A DNA stretch of 64,000 nt from positions 31,833,580 to 31,897,579 of the forward strand of contig CM052355.1 of the NCBI GenBank assembly GCA_028551475.1, written 5' to 3'. The DNA comes from Casuarina equisetifolia. Taxonomy: Eukaryota > Streptophyta > Magnoliopsida > Fagales > Casuarinaceae. Shown here piece by piece: positions 22,831 to 34,164 of the stretch. A model generated the notes under the pieces. It ran no database searches. It was not told the DNA's origin and saw only the letters and a program-made list of their open reading frames with translations. Positions within the stretch are counted from its first letter, which is position 1. The number at the start of each line of letters is the position of its first letter. A program made the position numbers and the translations under genes.

Positions 22831-24245
22831 ATGGTAAAGTTGGTAGATCGAATAAATCCTGAAGCTTTTTCTGTCAACCGAAGACGCAACTTACGCATAC
22901 TAGATTCAATAAATACTGAACTAATGGCACGTACTCGAAGTGGGACAGCAAAAAATGTTGCTAAAATCTCAAGTCCTACAAACTCGAGATTGCAACTGAA
23001 ATTGCAGCATCACTTTTCAAGTCAAGCTTGGATGGTTCAAGTAAAATTATGGACACTCAAACTTTGGATATTACTAATGAACTTGCAACTAGTAAAGTAA
23101 TGTTTTCAGGAGAAAATGTTGGTGTGGAAGGAAAAAATCAAGAGAATATCTCTTTGAGTGCAATAGTTGGCCAAAAGATTAATTCATCTGTTGGAAGCTC
23201 TGAGGTGTCTTGAAAACATATTGCTATAGATAATCTTATGAAGACGGCCAAGTTAGATTATCATCCTCCTACCAAAGAAGGAAATAAGCTTGTTGTAAAA
23301 TTGCCACTAGAGGCTATTGAGGAAGGGAAAAGTCGTTTTGAGAATTGCCTTGTGGGATATTTTTTAACTGAAAATATTTCTTATTATTTGGTGAAAGGTA
23401 TTGTGGAAAAATTATGGGGAAAAGAAAACTTATTAGAAGTGTTAGCAACCGATGAAGAGTTTTTTTTCTTTCGCTTTTCAAGTATGAAAAAAATGGAAAA
23501 AGTTATGAAAGTTGGAGTATGGGATGTTGCGGGTCAACCACTTTTTATTCAAAAATGGCATCCTCTTATTAGATTGGAAAAAGCAAAAATTTCTACAGTT
23601 CCTATTTGGGTGCGCTTATATAATGTTCCACATGTGCTTTGGACCATTAAGGGTATGAGTTATGTGAGTAGTGTGTTGGACAAACCTTTATACATGGATA
23701 AAGCCACTAAACAAAAGCTTCGGTTATCATATGCTAAAGTATGTATTTTGATGGATATTAATAGTGAATTTCCTGAAGAGTTTGATATTGATATAGGAGG
23801 ATAAGAACCATATGGAGTATATGTTGAATATTGTTGGATTCCTCAAAAATGTAAGGCATGCAATTGTTTTGGGCATAAAGAATGTACTATCAAGAAAAAA
23901 GAAATATGGGTACCTAAAAAGTCTGTAACTCCATTAGCTCAGAACTTTAAAAGTGATATTACCCAAGATAGTCAAATTTTGATTCCTATGAAGGATCCCC
24001 CAGTAACAGGGTCAACTCCAAATTCATCTGAGATTGAAGTTTTTTCTGTTCCATCTAAAGCTGTAGTTGCAAATACTAAATCTTTCTCAGGTACCAAAGA
24101 GAATCGATCTTCGGGAAAGAAAAAAGACAAGGAGCAAAAAGCCATATCTGAGAATAAGTTTGCAGTATTAGAGGAGAACTCATTCATTGATCCTATTGTG
24201 GAGATTGGGATAACAGTGGCAGAAAATAAACCTCCTAATAAATGA
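22831..24245 (+). pseudogene. LINE ORF1 (DUF4283-type nucleic-acid-binding protein), broken
   Basis: ORF1 proteins of plant L1 elements coat the element RNA. The central part (23238-23804) reads like a DUF4283 domain with ENCLVGYFL, FRFSSMKKMEKVM, VWDVAGQPLFIQKW and PIWVRLYNVP. Past a stop at 23802-23804 the same frame continues into a zinc-knuckle-like CKACNCFGHKEC patch near 23850 and a low-complexity tail ending with PPNK at 24245. Another stop (23211-23213) lies between the N-terminal piece and the domain, and the first 70 codons need a frame change near 23030-23100. The final codons overlap the ORF2 start by 4 bp (ATGA). Confidence 0.8.
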
Positions 24246-27200
24246 AAGTACTATCATGGAATGTTAGGGGCTTAAATAAAAGTCCTAAATTAAAGGAGAT
24301 AGCTAAGTTTGTTTTGATCCATGACCCCCAAGTTATTATTTTGCTTGAACATAGAGTCAAAGCAAAAAATGCTGATGTGATTGTAAAGAATGGGTTCGTA
24401 GGTTGGAATTATATCCATAATTACAAGTTTAGTAGTATTGGTAGAATATGGATCCTTTGGAAAGCTTCTGATATTCAACTTACAGTTAAAGAGTCTTCTT
24501 CTCAAGTCATCCATTACTTAATTGAAAAGCCAAGTATGCACTCATATTTGTTATATGTTGTTTATGCTAATAACTTGGAGATTGAACGTAGAGAATTGTG
24601 GGCCAACCTTACTAGCTTCTCTAATCTTAATGTTAATGTTCCTTGGTTAATTATAGGGGATTTCAATGAAATACGAAATACAAGTGAACGCATTGGCCCT
24701 AATGTTAGTTGGACACAAGAAATGGAAGACTTGAATGGAATGATTGAGACTATAACATTGATTGAACCTCCTTATTTTGGTCCATCATTCACATGGACAA
24801 ATAAAGGTTCGAGTACTGATCTTAGAGTAAGTAAAATTGATAGAGCTCTTACCAATGGAGAATGGATTCTTAAATTTGAAAATTTTTCTATTGAATTTTT
24901 ACTCCCTAATGTATTAGATCATTTTCCATGTCTTGTTAAGTTTGGTAATGCCACATGCAGGAAGAATTTTTCATTCAAGTTTTTTAATTTTTGGGTTGAT
25001 TGCTCAGATTTCATGGATACAGTTATTTTAATATGGCAACAAGAAATAGTAAGTTCAAAAATGTTTCAAGTGGTGCAGAAACTAAAAGCTCTGAAACTTC
25101 CTCTCAAGAAGCTTAATGCAACTCAGTTTGGTGACCTACATCAGAAGATAAAGGATGCTAAAGAAAATTTACAACAAGTGCAGTACAGATTAGAACTTAA
25201 CCCTCATTGTCTTGATACCCGTTTTGAGGAAAAGATTCAACTAGAGTTACTACTTGCAATAAGTAAACATGAAGAAATTTTACTTAAACAAAAATCCAAA
25301 AACCTTTGGTTGAAAGAAGGGGATAATAATAGTAAGATCTTCTTTGCATCATTGATGCGGAGGAGAGCGTAGAATAGGATCAGTAAGCTAGTATTGGAAG
25401 ATAGCTCAATAATTACAGAACAAGATGACTTGAGAACTGCTATTATTTCATATTATCAGTCTATTCTTGGTCAATCTAGAAATACCTTCACCAACTTTGA
25501 GAGGTATGCTTCTCTATTTCATGATGATGTAGGTGCATTTCTTAATCCCATAAGTTTTGAGCATTCAGATGTTATTAAAACTCTTTGGGGAATTCATGAT
25601 TTTAAAGCCCCTGGTCCAGATGGATATAATAGCTTATTTTATAAGAGAGCTTGGCCTATCATTGGAAGAGATATAGAGGATGCTGTATTAGAATTTTTCT
25701 CCTCTAGGAAGCTATTGAAGGCTATAAACTCTACATTGTTATCATTAGTTCCTAAGGTCCCTAATCCTTGTTGCAATAAAGACTACAGACCAATAGCATG
25801 TTACAATGTTCTCTACAAAATCATTTCCAAGATGTTGGTTGAAAAATTGAGTGTTATTCTCCTTGTAGTGGTAAGCCAAAACCAAACTGCTTTCATTAAG
25901 GGACGTTAGATCTCTAAGAATATTCTACTTTGCCAATAAATGTGTGGCTATAAAAATTGATTTCATGAAAGCATATGATATGGTCAAGTGGGAAGCAATA
26001 TTAGGAGTCTTGAAAGCTATTAATACTCCCCAATATCTAATTGATCTTGTTGGTGAGTGTATTACTACACCAAGATTTTCAATAAATTTCAATGGAAAGC
26101 ATGCAGGTTACTTTGAAGGTACCAATGGACTGAGACAAGGGGATCCATTATCCCTATATTTATTTGTATTGGTTATGGAGATACTAAATAGAATTATTAT
26201 TGCAAAGACCTCATCATCAACTTTTAAGTTCCATTGGCGATGCAAGCTTGGGAAAATCACTCATTTGTGCTTTGCTGATGATTTGTTCCTTTTCTCTCAT
26301 GGTAATGTAGCTTCAGTGCTCTGTCTTATAGAAGCTTTGGAGGAATTTACTGAACTCACAGGTTTACATTACAACCCTAGTAAATGCCAAATATTTTTCT
26401 TAGGGTTATCAAAGTAAGAGCAACTTCTAATTCTAGATCATTTACCTTTCCCTACGGGTATACTCCTTATTCGATATCTTGGAGTTCTTTTGATTACAAA
26501 AAGACTTACTCATGCTGATTGCTAAGGTTTGATAGATAAGATATTTGGTAGAATAGACGGTTGGGGAATGAAACATATTAGCTATGCAGGAAGGTTACAA
26601 TTGGCAAAATCAGTCCTGATTTCCACATGTACATTTTGGATGTAAGTTTTCTTATTACCAAAGTAAACAATTTATGAGATTGAGAAAAAGATCAGAAACT
26701 TTCTTTGGGCAGGTAATGCAGATACACGATGCTTTCACAAAGTAGTGTGGCAAATAGTTTGTTCACCTAAAAAGGAAGGAGGATTAGGATTACTAAATCT
26801 TAAACTTTGGAATAAAGTCCTTTTGAGACATATGCTTTGGAACTTTATAAATCTTTCATATGCTTCTTTATGGAGTAAATGGATCTATAATATCAAATGT
26901 AAACGAACTTCAGTAATATAGCTTGATATCAAAGGTTCTATTGCATGGAGTTGGAGAGGTCTTCTTAAATTAAGGCCTGCACTTACCTCGATTCTTAATC
27001 AATCTACTTATTGTTGTAAAGAAATTTATCAGCACCTTCGACTAGTAAATGAAAAAGTGAATTGGTATAATCTCATTTGGACTGGTGGCATTAGCAAACA
27101 CAATTTCATTGGATGGCTAGTGTGTCAAGATTGACTTTCTACAGCAAAAGACATGGTATGATGGCTCCTTTCAATTAACTTATATTGTGATTTTTGTCAG

Positions 27201-27544
27201 TCTCATGTTAAAAATAGGAATCATCTTTTTTTTTTAAATGTCCATAGACAATGAGGGTTTGGAAAACTATCCTTACTCAAAATGGAATTAAGCGTGATAT
27301 TGGAGGATGGAATGAAGAATTGCAATGGATGATCAGAGCAACTAAAGGAAAGGATTTGGCTACCAAACTTCTTAAGTTATCTTTTTTAGCTTGCATTTAT
27401 TGTATATGGGTAGAACGTAATAGAAGACGATTTCAAAGCAAAACAGTAGACATTCTAATCATGCTAGCTAAAGTAAGAAAAATTGTACAAAGGAGAGCTT
27501 CTTTGTTTAAAAATATTAAATTTGTCATTTTGAATGAGATTTAG
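24242..27544 (+). pseudogene. LINE ORF2 (endonuclease plus reverse transcriptase), broken
   Basis: ORF2 supplies target nicking and reverse transcription. The N-terminal exonuclease-endonuclease-phosphatase fold is open for 376 codons (24242-25372): SWNVRGLN at the start, an active-site-like LLEHRV (Glu), IIGDFNE, and a distal DHFPC in place of the usual SDH block. A TAG at 25370 precedes the RT region. RT includes KAPGPDGY, KDYRPI, IDFMKAYDMVKW, GLRQGDPLS and the catalytic FADDL (about 26273). A stop at 25907 and a small deletion near 25938 break the fingers region, and further stops follow 26417. The C-terminal zinc-binding tail (27251-27544, with WVERNRRRF) is last. Confidence 0.88.
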
Positions 27545-27660
27545 AGACTTCCAACTTCTATATTTTTGTAATTCTTGTAATTCTGAAATATGCCTATATA
27601 CTTTTGTACACTACTTCTTATTAATGCACACTTACATTTCAACCAAAAAAACAAAAAAAG

Positions 27661-29059
27661 ATTTCGAGCAATGGGTTAGCTTCTTTTTTAAGGTTATCTA
27701 GACTAAAATCATTAAACAGACTGTTGCTATTCAACTACTCCTACTAAAATTAGAAAACTATTAAAAGAAGTATGCAGCTTGGCATTGGTTGAAAATACTC
27801 AAATACCACAATCTTATAATAAAGTTTGAAAGCATTAATTTCCTTTCTATTTTCTTTATTTTCTCCTTTATTTTGAAAGCATTACCTTCACTTTTATTGC
27901 CATAAGCAAAATCAACCACTAGGCTAGTAAAGTTCAAAATATTATTAATTGTAGTGTAGGAGAGAGCCGGGATTGATCCTGGAAAGCAGGGGGTAAACCC
28001 ATCATCCACAGCAGCGTAAGCCGTTTGCAGAGACCTAAAAATGAAACTCAATGAAAGCCATTATCATTTGGAAGGCACCAATTTGTGGAATTGTGGTTCC
28101 TTATATGTCGGCATCAACTTCGGCGCATGCTTAGTGTTGGAGAATTATGAACTCAGGCCACTTTCTATTAATCAAAGCCAACGGATTTCGTATGGGATAC
28201 CACAATCTCATAAGAAATTTTAAGTATTATTGGAGTGAACAAAAAACAATAAGGAAAGAGGGAGAAAATTTCAGCCTATACGGAAATATAGGCTATACAA
28301 ATCAATTAATAAAGTCATCACCACATACAAGTATGCTAGTCTACACTCTCTGACAATCAATGCTGTCAGTCTACACTGTGCCGCCGGTGCAACTTACTGA
28401 CGGTCAGCTGAAGCTGAGGTGGCGGTGGGTGCAGACTTGGCTGGAGAAGGGTCATATTTTAGCTTGGTCAACAAGATACACTTGTAAAATGTAATAATAG
28501 TAATTTTAATATTAAAAGTCATGTGTGGTCTTGTGTTTCTGATTCTTCTAGTATGTCTTTATTTTTATTTTATTTGTAATTTAACTTAAATGGGTTAAGA
28601 AAGATGGCAATACATGGTCTCACCAGGCATGAAAGAAAAACATTTTTCAAAGACCAAGCATGAAAGAAACAAAGGACAGATGGAATTTTTTCTTTCAAAG
28701 GCCAAGCATGAAAGAGAAATGAGAAGAGACACAAAAAGAAACAAAAGAGAAAGGAAAGAGAAACAAAAAGAAACAAAAGACAAGAAAACAAAGGTCGGAT
28801 GAGAGAAAAACTTCCTTTCGAGACAAAAAAAGATATGTATCTTTTTTTTACGTGTACACACGGAATAGGGGAATTCGAACTTGGTGGACTCATAGATCAT
28901 AAAATTTTTCATTGGAAACTTTTTTCAACATTTATCTCAAAAGAAGACATTGCCGTAAAAGGTATATGCCTCGCATCTTGTGGCTGACATCTTGTTTATA
29001 AATTCCAATCAATTGTATAGTTGTAAATCATCAAATTTTATCAAACATCCCATTAATCA
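27661..29059. repeat. Duplicated noncoding DNA and an A/G-rich tract
   Basis: 27661-27840 repeats about 7620-7800 and 34440-34570. 28050-28200 repeats 44100-44380 (TCATTTGGAAGGCACCAATT). 28610-28800 is a purine-rich imperfect repeat (AGCATGAAAGAAA-type units). Frames of 60-107 codons here are low-complexity artefacts. No gene is recognised. Confidence 0.5.
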
Positions 29060-29200
29060 GTTTTTCATCCGGCGAGAATCTCGCTGGCTGGAGGCGTTGA
29101 CGCGCAGTGGAGCGTGGCTGGAGTAGATGACGGCTTTCTGTCCTCACAGCTGGCCGGGCGCTGCGCGAGGAAGTGGGAGCTGCCCTGGGTAACGTGGCTG
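29060..29200. repeat. GC-rich dispersed repeat, about 130 bp
   Basis: Copies lie at 6250-6384, 21060-21190 and here, with a partial inverted-looking piece near 33950-34050. All share CTGGCTGGAGG, a GTGGC/CGTGGCTGGAG block, GATGACG(G/A)CTTT(C/T)TGTC and CACAGCTGGC. It is markedly more GC-rich than its surroundings. It translates to a Leu/Pro/Arg-rich peptide on the minus strand, but the frame is not conserved. Confidence 0.55.
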
Positions 29201-29699
29201 TGCATACTGACAACTATATAGTTCGTCGTGCTTTTCTAGTCAGCCATTTAAGCACATTTGCTTTCGGTTGAAGTAATTTGAAGTTTTCTCCGACAACATT
29301 CCATTCCGAAGGCCCTACAGAAAAGCCTTGGTTGCTGCTACTACAAATTGTTCTACATTCATTAATGTGTTGCAGCTATTTTAAGTTCGCACGTAATTTA
29401 AAGACGGTCCTCCACTTAAATTGTCTTGAATGGGTACATCAATTATTGTCGTACTAATTCATGTATTTTAGATGCAATGTCCTAGCTTTTCGGAAACAAC
29501 TTATATAACCTTCGATAATGGTGCCTTCATCAATTATTTCAATTTGCGGTCCCATGACTGCCATGCCAACTTATGGGCCATCAAATTACAAAAGGGAGTC
29601 AAACTTTAAGATATAATGATGAATTCTCAATCCAGGTGTGACATCTCCGCCTTTGAAACCTCTGAAACACACCAAACTTGTGGAAAATTACTACACCTA

Positions 29700-30013
29700 A
29701 TTTCCGCTAACGAACATATTTTCCCCAGCCTCGAATGAGATAATGTTTATAATATATTTTACCTTTTCTTCTTTGGAAAGTCATTGGCAAGTGATTAAAT
29801 TCAGAATCACAGAAACGAAGATGCATAGTGAAACTCTGTTGATTTGCGTGAGGATAAATAAAAGCTTCAGGGCATATGCTCCTTGCATCTGATGCCTTTA
29901 GGTACCCTCTGCAACTTTACTTTATGTCATTTTTTTTTTTTAACTCCCTCTTGAACGCCTCTTTTTGCTAGTTTGGCATCAGAATGATCACGTGCTCCTC
30001 GTACTACAGCCAT
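29700..30013 (-). pseudogene. B3-like family copy 4, degenerate
   Basis: The minus strand shows the family N-terminus MAVVRGARDHSDAKLA from the ATG at 30011-30013, with the first Cys of the C-x-H motif intact or shifted and the next Cys codons lost. After a poly(A)-like patch it resumes in another frame with ICPEAF, PHANQQSF, LRFCDSEFNHLPMTFQ and a GWGKYVR remnant near 29720. A stop follows DIK, and the C-terminal third is lost in duplicated noncoding DNA. It cannot encode a B3 protein. Confidence 0.7.
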
Positions 30014-31413
30014 GGTCCAAAATTTGCTTTCACCCTTCCTAGAACCGGAGGAAAAATCAAAGAGTGGATAGATATAATCATCCTGAACTGATCCTAAAAA
30101 ATAAACAAGAAAAGACAAAAAAAAAAAAAGAAGAAGAAGAAGAAGAACAGACTTAAAGCACTGCAGGTTTCCAACAAAAATGAGGAGGCACTTCCTCCTT
30201 AAAACCGATTGAAGAGTAAAATTAAATAAAAAATATCATAGCGCGGAAGACATTCAAAAGAAGTAAGATGGTAGAAATCTCACAATTTCTAGCTATGAAG
30301 ATTGCGGTGCCCACCCCCGTTCACATATAAATAGTGAAGTTAGTAGTGAGAAAAGCGTTACCGGTCGTGAAATGTCTTTTCAAAGGGTGATGCTAATTGT
30401 GGACTTAAACTGTTGTGACGCCCCAACTAAGCAATAATTTTAAAGAATAAGTGCTTGCGTCGGAAGTCTTATCCTTGATGAAATACGATAAAATTAGTGA
30501 TATATGATGAATGTGTTTGAAATGTGAGATTGAAAACTTCAAAAAGGAGGCATTTGACCCTCACTATCTGGCTTCCAGCTCCTTTAACCGACATGTTGCC
30601 ATCACGGCGTATCACTGTCAACGTTCAACTTGGGTGAGCCCTAACAAAAAGTTTGCCAATTCCATGGCTTTCAGCTACTTTATCATCACACATCTTTTTT
30701 TTTTTTTTTATTTAATGCAAAATTATTTAATAATTTATTTTAACGTAGAAAAGCTAAGCGAACGGCACAAATGTACAAGCAATAGAAAAAGGTACCTTTC
30801 TGACACTCGATTTGTATCCAACTGATGACACAGATCAAAATGCAGATTCCTTCTTCTCAAAAGTAGAAAACGACAACAAAAGGATCATCAACGTGGAAAC
30901 GAACGCATTTCCCACATGCATGGCTGGCTCATGATACCATAAAGAGAAATGAGAAATTAGATGGAAAAGGAAGATAAATCAAACACACAATATTCAACGC
31001 CCGTAGGCTTTGCAATCTTAATGATGTACGAGAAGCAAAACTCCTTATACTAGCAAGATCAAGAATAAATAAACGAATAAATTAAATTATAATACGCAAT
31101 TTAAGGCCATGGGTCTAATAGTGGGCATACTGTGTAACTATCTCTCAGTAGTTGAAAAACACTACACGACAGCGGAAACCGAGGTCGTCAGCCCTTGTGC
31201 CTGATTAAAGAAATTTGTAGTCAATTTTCAAAATTCGGTGGCATATGCCGTTGGATGCCCCGGTTGGTCCAAAATTTTCCTGGGCCAATGCAAACTATAT
31301 AATGCTTGCTCCGTTAGCAGTCGACTTCATTCCCAACCTAATCACAGCTTCCTCAATCCCTCCCTCCCCTCTCTTAATCTTCCTATCAAGCTTTTGCAAC
31401 TCTTCCCTTCAGA
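30014..31413. repeat. Duplicated noncoding block (partners 6430-6800 and 10100-11240)
   Basis: 30014-30375 matches 6430-6790 (TTTGCTTTCACCCTTCCTAGAACC, GATGGTAGAAATCTCACAATTTCTAGC). 30755-31410 matches 10115-11240 without the LINE. The piece between (30400-30750) is unique in the window and carries a 104-codon frame at 30511-30825 with no recognised feature and a poly-Phe run. I see no gene. Confidence 0.6.
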
Positions 31414-31680
31414 CTATGTGAAATCTGTGGAGAGACTGTAGAGAACGTCGCCAGTTGTGACGAAACCAGAGTTGCGGTGGAATTGAGAGAGATGAGATCA
31501 ATAGCATGTGGCTGAAGGAGCTCAGAAGGTGAAGCCGAACGTCGGCGAAGCCGCTGTTCTCTTGACCTCATATTCGCTGCTCCTTCATACTCCCGAGACT
31601 CTTTTCACGGAGCAGTCAGGCTTGTGCCATCCGTTGTTTTCGACTTTGGTGTTGAAAAGAAGATGGGTATCTCTACTTTT
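31414..31680 (+). pseudogene. Probable RING-variant (MARCH-like) C-terminal exon, copy B
   Basis: After a TTCCCTTCAG acceptor-like site the frame reads LCEICGETVENVASCDETR, then VELREMRSIACG and a TGA. It is colinear with copy A at 11241, which keeps the membrane segment lost here by the stop. Copy B keeps both Cys of CEIC, copy A does not, so the two decayed independently. Upstream exons are absent. Identity is inferred from the CEICG and membrane pattern. Confidence 0.35.
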
Positions 31681-32339
31681 GAGAAATCAAACGAAGAGAT
31701 GGGTTTGTGTTTGGGATTGCGATAACTCAAATTATCAAATTCTTGTAATGTTTGCGTTTGTGCTCAAACTGCAATAGTAAATGATTTGGGGTTTTGACCA
31801 CCAATGCCAATGAATTAGTTCCAAGCGTAAAAAGCAAGATTGTCACACTCAACATCATATGTTGAAATACTAATTTTATCAGTTAAAATAAAAAAAAATT
31901 AGTACATGAGAGAGCTTTTCTATTTAAAAAATGTTAAAACCTTTTCAAATGAATATTTTATCATGCCATAATTGAAGGATTCATAATTTAATTTTCTTTT
32001 AGATAAATTATAATGTTAAAGTATGTCCTTAAATTTTTGTATTCTCTTGTTTTATATTAATAAAGTCACATATTCATAAATAAATAAATAAATAAGAGTA
32101 AAAGTATAAGATCAAAAACTTGTCTCCATATCTAATTTGGAAGTGTGTTGTGCACTAATACATAATTATCGGAGAAACATACAGTTATACATGTGTAGCT
32201 CAAGAGCCTTAACACTAGTCATCAGCCTTCAAGTTGAGCTTTTTGCAACGAATCATAAAGAAGATCAAACTCCATGCATTTCACAGCTGGAAGAAGGTCT
32301 TGCAGCAAAATAAAACACAAGAAAAGGAATCATAAAGAC

Positions 32340-32783
32340 TCAACGTAAGAATGTCCCCAAGACCTTTGTGCAACGAATCATAAAGAATCGTTCTGCTAGT
32401 CCTCCATTGCCAGTGTACTCATCGATGGCGATGATGCTTCCCGCTCGTAATTCCCTTGCACGAACGTACTGTCCCCATCCTCCGGTTAGATAGTTCTTAT
32501 TACCTATTCTGTGGAAATTCATTGGCAAGCGATTGAATTCAGAGTCACAGCAACGAAGATTCACATGGTAAGAGTGTTGACTTGCATGAGGAGGAAGAAA
32601 AGCTTCAGGACAGATGCTTCTTGCAGGTAACGCATAGACGTATAATCGAGAACTTTCTCTGATGTCATTTTCTGTGAGGGTCTTCTCGAGCAAGCGTCGG
32701 TGCTGAAATTGTAAATCCACGCAGACCGGACATGCAAAGCCGTCATCCAGATGAACACATGCAGCACCTGGCACTGCGGCCAT
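32340..32783 (-). CDS. Small B3-domain-like DNA-binding protein, intact (array copy 5)
   Basis: 147 residues in one uninterrupted exon. Residues 9-21 form a C-x-H-x6-C-x2-C motif that could bind zinc. Residues about 33-142 resemble a single B3 domain of the small plant type: EKTLTENDI, a SR-L block, ICPEAFLPP, NLRCCDSEF, then NYLTGGWGQYVRARELRAG followed by a hydrophobic strand and FFMIRC. In typical B3 domains the last motif is GW..FV..L..GD; here GD is GS. B3 domains bind DNA in the nucleus, so a transcription-factor role is inferred, not shown. The start is chosen because the other intact copy has the same length and start. The leader seems to contain an intron ending near 32810, with its acceptor altered relative to copies 2 and 7. 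Confidence 0.65.
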   Translation of the reverse strand: MAAVPGAACVHLDDGFACPVCVDLQFQHRRLLEKTLTENDIRESSRLYVYALPARSICPEAFLPPHASQHSYHVNLRCCDSEFNRLPMNFHRIGNKNYLTGGWGQYVRARELRAGSIIAIDEYTGNGGLAERFFMIRCTKVLGTFLR

Positions 32784-34164
32784 TGTCCAAAATAGGCTTT
32801 CGTACTTACTTAAAAGAAAAAGGAAAAGTTAAATGAAAAATATCAAGTGAAACAACATTCAGAAGCAGGAAAATTGGGGTGGAAGCCTTACAGAGAATCG
32901 TTCTCAGGAAGAAGGTACAAGCTAAGTAAACAACGCCAGACCTTCGATATATAGAGGACGAAATCTTTTCAGGCGCCCACCAACCCAAGCTGCACGAAAG
33001 CCAAGGACTGGCCAGAGACAATCTAACAACTCCACAACGCAAGCCAGTGACATGGAAGTAGACGGCCAGGCCATTAAATAAAATATTTTGTCGAAAAAAT
33101 TCAGAACATGGAGGTAGACGGCAAGCCATTAAATAATAACCACCTGCCATTAGATAAATCTTTTTCGGAAAAAATTCGAAACACGGAAGCAGACGGCCAG
33201 GACAATAAATAAATTTTTGTCGAAAAAAATTAAACGCATGAAAATGCCAAATGATTCTTTCACATCAAGCTGTTAACATCGGAAACTTGTCTGTGTTTCT
33301 CCCTTTTCAGTGGACCTACTGACTATTGAGATATCGAAAGATCGATCGTTAGTAGGGCCCACAGATCAGTGGATCTCTATGCATGCCTAATTTAGTTAGC
33401 AACGGACAATGATCGCCATCCATTTAAATTTTCTTCGAAGGTTAACGAAAAACCATCGCCGTTTGACTATTTTGGCGTATTTTAGCCAGCCATTTAAGAT
33501 CATTTTCCTTCCGCTGGAATAACTTTGATATGACTGGCTTGAATATATCAAGTAAAAAATCCCAACTTCTAATCCTTGAAAATACAGTGAATCCTCTGTC
33601 CTAATTTTTGTCCCTTTGGAAATCTCTGCACGTTACCCATTGTTTTTAATATTAAGAAAACTTTTTTTTTTCTAATTTCAGTATTTAATTTTTTCTTTAG
33701 ATACTAAAATGATTGAGTCAGAAATTGAAAACCTTTCTAAAAATGAAAAATGTGGATATACTAAAATCCGAAACCAATTTAAACATATTCAAGCAGAAGG
33801 AATTTGTGCTAAAGTGGGACCAAAATATGTCGAAAGTTACCAAGAGTGAATTAGCTGCCTATAATATAAGAATAAGAGAAAGTTTCAAACTAAAAAGACA
33901 TTGACAACTTCCAGGAACCATAGTTTTGACTTAACTGATTTCTAGCTCAGTCCGTACAGCCACGTTGCCCCAAGGTGGCCCCCACGACCTCTACTCCGCA
34001 GCGACCAGCTGTGAGGACAGAAAGGCGTCGTCTTCTCCGGTGAACATCTTTGAAAATCTGGACTTTCGAATGAAGCTTTCAGGAATGGAAGCAATCTTGA
34101 GCTAAATCGGTTACCGGAGAAATGGAAATCTAACTTGCCATTGTTCCATTCACACTTGATGATG
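32784..34164. repeat. Upstream region of B3 copy 5 and duplicated DNA
   Basis: 32800-33010 matches 7000-7190, the leader of B3 copy 2. 33470-33610 matches 7190-7260. 33030-33230 contains about three imperfect repeats of a unit with GACGGC(A/C)AG(G/C) and AATTC(A/G)(G/A)AACA(T/C)GGA. A GC-rich patch at 33950-34050 relates to the dispersed repeat. An ORF at 32806-33150 is hydrophobic but not conserved in the paralogs. Confidence 0.5.

Larger units (their letters stand above)
22215..27660 (+). mobile_element. Nearly full-length but decayed LINE (L1-like)
   Basis: A GC-rich leader (22215-22830) is followed by an ORF1 region (about 22831-24245), an overlapping ORF2 region (24242-27544), an AT-rich 3' end and an A-rich tail (CCAAAAAAACAAAAAAAG, to 27660). 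The two-ORF layout with an ATG overlap is typical of plant L1-type elements. Several nonsense codons and frameshifts interrupt both ORFs. I do not see a clear target duplication: the left flank resembles the 62.4 kb repeat and the right flank the 7.6 kb repeat, which suggests later rearrangement or deletion at an edge. Confidence 0.9.

Noticed and set aside
28570-28912. Overlapping Phe/Leu/Ser-rich minus-strand frames
   Set aside because: They come from a purine-rich low-complexity tract; no signal peptide or family pattern is convincing.
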